Assembly: GCA_002751075.1 (NCBI GenBank) | Contig: NAOQ01000654.1 | Span: 15,458 to 25,796 of the forward strand | From: Ichthyophonus hoferi | Lineage: Eukaryota; Opisthokonta; Ichthyosporea; Ichthyophonida; Ichthyophonidae | Length of the DNA: 10,339 bases | Reading direction: 5' to 3' | Shown: positions 8,505 to 10,339 of the stretch, in pieces | Position numbering within the stretch: position 1 is the first letter of the stretch | Layout: every line of letters begins with the position of its first letter | Made by a program: the position numbers and the translations under genes | Notes under the pieces: model-generated | Told to the model about the DNA's origin: nothing | Database searches by the model: none | What the model saw: only the letters and a program-made list of their open reading frames with translations

Positions 8505-9323
8505 GAATCATTGTGACGGATCACACATTTTCCAACATATACGCGAACGTATATAAAATAGATATATATTTAACGAATAGATATAGGAGGATTAAACACA
8601 CGAGTCAGCCAGAGAGTTAATGTGTGGACGTGTTTATAGTAAGAAAAAGCCATGTAGGAGGGGATGGTTATGCTGTGCTTGACTTAGACGGTATAACCAG
8701 TTATAAAAATAGGTATGACAAATAGATTATTATGTTTACATTGTATTTTGTCACATATCAATGTTTTAGTTGGTGATAAGATTAGTTAAATATTGCACAA
8801 CCTTTATATTGTAATCAGCCATCCCCAATGGACATCTACTGGCTTATATCAACTCTAATAAAGTATATAAGCTGAGGGGCCCAGACTGACTCTGGGCATG
8901 TGTTTTTGTTCATAAGGATAGTGTATGAATTTTTCTAAGTATTTAATTCTATATCGGCTCGGACTAAGTGTGTTGGATTTCGGAGTATATTAAAAACAGA
9001 TAATTGAGTAAATTATTTGTCACATAGAAATATTCTATGATTAAAATGAGTATTGAATAAATGCAAAATGAAATAAAAATTCATTCGATAGTCTAAATAG
9101 GCTACAATATATATATATACACAATTACCTCATTCTGGGCATCTGTCATGAAATAGTAATCCGTTTTAGAATCATACTCTATAAAATGCATAGCTGTTGC
9201 TGCCTTACACCACTCCAACACATAGCGCTCATTCAGTCCCGTTGTCATAGCAATAGTGGTTGCAGTGGATGGTCCTATCTTGACAATTGCCTTAAATAAG
9301 CCACATACATCTCCTATATATCC
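2435..9323 (-). CDS. Class I SAM-dependent methyltransferase, Rv2258c-like, nine exons, N-terminus missing
   Basis: Nine minus-strand exons join with matching phases into 960 coding bases (319 residues plus stop). Residues 1-81 are the winged-helix domain (GYIGDVCGLFKAI, then TTGLNERYVLEW). The Rossmann domain follows: motif I VLDVGCGMGG (140-149), the ribose-binding acid in FIGVD (D167), FDAVLCFDTIHDMVDP (206-221), WSEPRG (241-246) and the family C-terminus YSVLHCMTISLADGGLGLG ending FFYKLAL. Order and spacing match this widespread bacterial and animal family; the methyl acceptor cannot be told. ECYPIEDY (191-198) lacks the Asp often seen after strand 3. About 25-35 N-terminal residues should lie beyond 10339. 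Exons: 9323-9129, 8074-8027, 7164-7070, 6591-6545, 5406-5262, 4613-4541, 3670-3588, 3239-3154, 2622-2435. Confidence 0.88.
2640..2708. repeat. TA/GA simple repeat between the two B copies
   Basis: This is a (TA)n stretch followed by gagagaaag, separating the duplicated segments at 2581-2640 and 2709-2790. On the minus strand it is an open, Tyr/Ile/Ser-rich frame. Confidence 0.7.
2709..2760 (-). CDS. Second copy of the start of the last exon (B1), possible alternative exon
   Basis: The acceptor is atgcttatag, in the same phase as copy B2. It encodes GSYRRYSVLHCMAISLA against GSHRGYSVLHCMTISLA. About 40 of 50 bases match, and five of the eight changed codons are silent. Homology stops after SLA, where a TATA/GA simple repeat begins. 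I see no good donor there, but the frame stays open all the way into copy B2. Confidence 0.5.
2826..2890 (-). CDS. Diverged second copy of exon 8 (A2), possible alternative exon
   Basis: The acceptor is ggtacag and the donor is gtagag, with the same entry phase (2) and exit phase (1) as the copy at 3154-3239. It encodes SIWSECRGTVKPIDDKDNI against MVWSEPRGAVNPMNDRDSM, 9 of 17 residues identical from the Trp on. It lacks the first seven or so residues of the full copy and has Cys in place of the motif Pro. It is open and spliceable, so it could be a mutually exclusive exon or a decaying duplicate. Confidence 0.5.
3154..3239 (-). CDS. Methyltransferase exon 8 (copy A1), WSEP motif
   Basis: It has 86 bases, acceptor tgtatacag and perfect donor gtgagt. 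The incoming split codon AG|A gives Arg. It encodes ESLRDQNSIMVWSEPRG and on to MNDRDSM, then leaves one base. This is the full-length copy; a diverged second copy lies at 2826-2890. Confidence 0.85.
3588..3670 (-). CDS. Methyltransferase exon 7, strand 4 motif
   Basis: It has 83 bases, acceptor gataaatag and donor gtagta. It encodes KFDAVLCFDTIHDMVDP, the family's strand-4 'FD-x-V...D-x-IHD...DP' motif, which lines the active site. Confidence 0.9.
3671..4540 (-). other. Methyltransferase intron, no feature beyond simple AT DNA
   Basis: About 870 bp. The part 3800-4080 is ATA/TATA-rich and the part 4100-4440 is purine-rich on the plus strand. I see no exon, hairpin or element that stands out. 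Confidence 0.6.
4541..4613 (-). CDS. Methyltransferase exon 6
   Basis: It has 73 bases, acceptor ctctatag and a weak donor, gtttgc. It encodes ERTVAQGLANVTYECYPIED. The 'GL-x-NVT' step into strand 3 is typical of the family. Confidence 0.82.
4871..5205. repeat. Duplicated ~145-bp intron segment with a hairpin
   Basis: Copy 1 (about 4871-5012) and copy 2 (about 5061-5205) share, in order: gaaaac-ac-cccc, tatgtacta-atatgccat, a GGCATAG/GGATGTAG block, ctgtaaata and tatata-gcaaaa/aacaaaa. In copy 2 TGTACTACAT (5079-5088) and ATGTAGTACA (5104-5113) form perfect 10-bp arms; copy 1 keeps a weaker version. Spacing between copies is about 190 bp. It lies in the intron 4614-5261. Confidence 0.65.
5262..5406 (-). 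CDS. Methyltransferase exon 5, SAM-binding motif I
   Basis: It has 145 bases, acceptor ttaacag and donor gtaact. It contains VRVLDVGCGMGG, the glycine-rich SAM loop, followed by STIAMAKEFPKSHFIGVD with the acidic residue at the end of strand 2. This is the most diagnostic exon of the gene. Confidence 0.93.
5433..5748. repeat. Three degenerate copies of a ~30-bp motif
   Basis: Copies at about 5433-5460, 5677-5708 and 5712-5747 share the pattern tcagctaatagg-(t)-agccctgt. The last two lie back to back (gctaataggtagccctgt and acttaatgggtagccctgt). Confidence 0.6.
5817..5826. promoter_or_regulatory. Perfect CRE palindrome ATGACGTCAT
   Basis: The 10-bp palindrome contains the full CREB/ATF site TGACGTCA (5818-5825). 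CpG-containing 8-mers of this kind are rare by chance in such AT-rich DNA. It lies mid-intron, so an enhancer role is possible but unproven. Confidence 0.4.
6545..6591 (-). CDS. Methyltransferase exon 4, short helix
   Basis: It is a 47-base exon with acceptor actttacag and perfect donor gtgagt. It encodes MFKHELVSKYFKGVL with split codons on both sides (S and G), both of which resolve correctly with their neighbours. Confidence 0.85.
6631..7011. repeat. 15-bp minisatellite filling an intron
   Basis: About 25 copies of a 15-bp unit gttatatagtatagt, the first four perfect, later ones with point changes and small indels (gttatatagtataat, gttagatagtataat). It occupies most of the 478-bp intron 6592-7069 of the methyltransferase gene. 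Confidence 0.93.
7070..7164 (-). CDS. Methyltransferase exon 3, linker helix
   Basis: The acceptor is tatgccccag and the donor is gtatgc. It has 31 codons plus two bases. It encodes VIQKGFKEGTGVGPEVYG, matching the family's 'phenylalanine-x-x-G-G-G-hydrophobic' linker before the Rossmann fold. Confidence 0.85.
7280..7310. repeat. 10-bp perfect inverted repeat
   Basis: TAATTATAAT (7280-7289) and ATTATAATTA (7301-7310) are separated by 11 bases of T/A/G. Given the AT content the chance expectation is not negligible. Confidence 0.75.
7505..7526. repeat. 8-bp perfect hairpin
   Basis: CAATATCT (7505-7512) and AGATATTG (7519-7526) have a 6-base loop (atacgg). Confidence 0.75.
7610..7769 (+). other. 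Exon-like open stretch on the opposite strand of an intron
   Basis: A pyrimidine-rich acceptor, tgtttgttgttgtag, is followed by about 53 open codons and a donor gtattt at 7770. The reading starts KTQILISIMEKCWQSFF and includes LDLKALLSHLTKKSFLYKK. The composition is more protein-like than the surrounding repeat DNA, but I recognise no family and see no partner exon. It could be a nested-gene exon, a transposon remnant or chance. Confidence 0.2.
8027..8074 (-). CDS. Methyltransferase exon 2, winged-helix to linker
   Basis: It has 16 codons (LLAKEDSQVFKSPTFQ), phase 0 at both ends, with acceptor attatacag and donor gtaggt. It matches the family segment after the wing, where an L..E / LxxED-type helix leads to the linker. 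Confidence 0.8.
8307..8367. repeat. Nested inverted repeats
   Basis: The outer arms ATTCGGAT (8307-8314) and ATCCGAAT (8360-8367) are perfect 8-bp complements. Inside them ACCATAT (8318-8324) and ATATGGT (8335-8341) form a second stem. CpG-containing arms make coincidence less likely. Confidence 0.8.
8455..8504. repeat. (AAAT)n microsatellite
   Basis: 12.5 perfect tandem copies of AAAT/AATA. Confidence 0.97.
8591..8978. mobile_element. Possible MITE-like element (imperfect terminal inverted repeats)
   Basis: The left end ATTAAACACACGAGTCAGCC (8591-8610) and the reverse complement of the right end (8956-8978, beginning ATCCAACACACTTAGTC) agree at most positions with small gaps. The roughly 390-bp interior is less AT-rich than its surroundings, has no open frame and contains the two hairpins at 8842-8897. 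No target-site duplication is evident, so this is weak. Confidence 0.25.
8842..8897 (+). other. Two adjacent perfect hairpins around an AATAAA, possible RNA 3' end
   Basis: Hairpin 1 has arms GCTTATAT (8842-8849) and ATATAAGC (8865-8872) with AATAAA (8856-8861) in its loop. Hairpin 2 has arms GCCCAGA (8879-8885) and TCTGGGC (8891-8897) with loop ctgac, and it is GC-rich in an AT-rich intron. A GT/T-rich stretch (tgtgtttttgtt) follows from 8900. The set-up resembles a structured cleavage/polyadenylation region or a small RNA; no transcript start is visible. Confidence 0.35.
9129..9323 (-). CDS. Methyltransferase exon 1 in window, winged-helix domain
   Basis: It has 65 codons, phase 0 at both ends, beginning GYIGDVCGLF. 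The donor is gtaatt. The acceptor lies in a TA repeat and there are two possible AGs (exon start 9323 or 9313); 9323 keeps the GY residues expected before the first helix and phase 0. TTGLNERYVLEWCKAA is the recognition-helix region of the family. Confidence 0.85.
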
Positions 9324-9562
9324 CTATATATATATATATATATGTGTGTACAATTATTAATAGGGAAAGGTGTGATTGGATGGTTTAGATAGCGTATCAA
9401 ATCATACTATACTTTACTATATTACACTATATTATCATATTCTAATAAAATATATTATATTATATTATACTACCATATCATATCATACCATATACTAATA
9501 TACTATACTATACTATAACATACTGTACTCTACTATCATATCGTATACCAACTATTCTGCGC

Positions 9563-9587
9563 AATGTTATTAACTAGTAATAACATT
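9563..9587. repeat. 9-bp perfect inverted repeat
   Basis: AATGTTATT (9563-9571) and AATAACATT (9579-9587) surround aactagt. Confidence 0.85.
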
Positions 9588-9691
9588 AATTATTCACAAT
9601 TCCGTCTACCAAATTAGCTTAGGAAAAGACATTTCCCTGCGTATTACTTAAACCAATGTCATAACAATAATAAGAAAATATACATTATCAA

Positions 9692-10010
9692 AAGTGCTGC
9701 AACGATGGCGGCTCCAACAAGGGAAATAATCTGATATACTGTAAGATACTAAAGTAAAATATCACAGGCTACTCTATCATACAACACAATATACACAATA
9801 CAATATAAGCAATCTAACATTGTATCATATACTATCAACGTACTGTAAAAATGTTGATACTAACAAATAAAATATAATATGATATGCTATACGATACTAT
9901 AGGAAAATAGCACAAACTACAATATATATATACAATACAATATATACAATATAATATCATACCATATACTATCGAAGTGTTGTAAAGATATTGGTTCCAA
10001 CACAACTTTA
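9692..10010. repeat. Degenerate tandem repeat, ~140-bp period, about 2.2 copies
   Basis: Copies begin near 9692, 9839 and 9976. Shared landmarks, in order: a tgctgcaa/tactgtaa/tgttgtaa-type start followed by ...CcAACA, gatacta..g-aaaata-cacaa/g-ctac, acaatacaatata and catatactatc. The third copy is partial. Confidence 0.65.
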
Positions 10011-10136
10011 ATTATCAACGGGAAAAATGAAAACTCATAAGAACCAGAAAAAAAAGGAACAAAGCTCTACCCTAAGATTCATAGAAACAGGAGAAAAAGT
10101 AAAGAAAGGTTGGTGTATACTTCACCTATTACAAAG

Positions 10137-10157
10137 AAAAAAAAAAAAAAAAAAAAA
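10137..10157 (+). repeat. Poly(A) run of 21
   Basis: An uninterrupted A tract follows ttacaaag. It might be the tail of an old retroposed sequence on the plus strand, but nothing recognisable precedes it. Confidence 0.9.
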
Positions 10158-10201
10158 GGACTAAGAAAAACCGTTATGATTAAGGGATAAAAAAAATATA
10201 G

Positions 10202-10339
10202 GAAAAAACATTACTAGATGTACTAGAGGAATGGAGAGTAATTGGGGTGATAGATGGGAAAGGAAATGACTTGAGAAGAGGGATGTTCAGAAGGTTATTG
10301 AATGCCTTAAAACCTGATAGGAAAGGTGTAAAATACTGA
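10202..10339 (+). CDS. Possible exon or ORF fragment, unrecognised
   Basis: After tatatag the frame gives 45 codons and ends in TGA on the last bases of the window. It contains LLDVLEEWRVIGVIDGKG and ends LNALKPDRKGVKY. It is G-rich and protein-like compared with its surroundings, but no family is recognised, the acceptor has an A-rich rather than pyrimidine-rich approach, and the minus strand is also open here. It could be an exon, a transposon fragment or chance. Confidence 0.2.
   Translation, partial: EKTLLDVLEEWRVIGVIDGKGNDLRRGMFRRLLNALKPDRKGVKY

Larger units (their letters stand above)
8075..9128 (-). other. Methyltransferase intron with hairpins, AAAT repeat and possible MITE
   Basis: About 1.05 kb. 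It holds nested inverted repeats (8307-8367), an AAAT microsatellite (8455-8504) and a less AT-rich block at about 8590-8980 with its own hairpins. The plus-strand frame 8239-8421 crosses the nested hairpin; it resembles nothing I know and is not called a gene. Confidence 0.6.
9324..10339 (-). other. Probable methyltransferase intron to window end
   Basis: This lies upstream of the first visible methyltransferase exon. It is ATACT-type low-complexity DNA at 9400-9545, then a palindrome, a degenerate tandem repeat, a poly(A) run and a short open stretch at the very end. I looked on the minus strand for the expected N-terminal exon (about 25-35 residues, ending in phase 0) and found no convincing one. 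Confidence 0.5.

Noticed and set aside
9700-9735. ATGGCGGCTCC start-like sequence on the plus strand
   Set aside because: Only ten codons before a stop, no splice donor, and it lies in the first unit of the degenerate ~140-bp repeat.
10020-10120. Possible N-terminal methyltransferase exon on the minus strand (ATGAATCTTAGG before gtagag near 10075)
   Set aside because: It would give only four residues, too few for the expected N-terminal helix, with no supporting family match.

Overview
The window is very AT-rich eukaryotic DNA in which short exons sit in long introns full of simple repeats. All assignments were made by reading the sequence; no database search was run. MBIP is, to my knowledge, an animal gene, so the source is most likely an invertebrate metazoan. 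A sponge or another early-branching animal fits the AT content and gene packing, but the sequence does not settle it.

Positions 188-1269 (+) hold the last three exons of MBIP, a subunit of the ATAC histone acetyltransferase complex. Its 3' UTR runs to a poly(A) signal at 1716. The MBIP introns carry satellite-like repeats and a perfect 18-bp palindrome at 518-556.

Positions 1947-2472 (+) hold a small, probable two-exon gene that I do not recognise. Its second exon reads like real protein. Its first exon is open in two frames, and the better-looking frame does not join cleanly to exon 2.

Positions 2435-9323 (-) hold most of one large gene: nine exons with fully compatible splice phases encode 319 residues of a class I SAM-dependent methyltransferase of the Rv2258c-like type (winged-helix N-terminal domain plus Rossmann domain). 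Only the N-terminal exon or exons are missing; they probably lie beyond 10339. Near its 3' end two exons have diverged extra copies (2826-2890 and 2709-2760), which suggests alternative exons or exon duplication in decay. The last 38 coding bases overlap, tail to tail, the end of the small plus-strand gene.

The rest is intron: a 15-bp minisatellite fills one intron (6631-7011), a segment of about 145 bp is duplicated at 4871/5061, a perfect CRE palindrome lies at 5817, paired hairpins lie at 8842-8897 inside a possible MITE, and a degenerate repeat of about 140 bp occupies 9692-10010. I saw no tRNA, rRNA, CRISPR array or recognisable virus-derived element.
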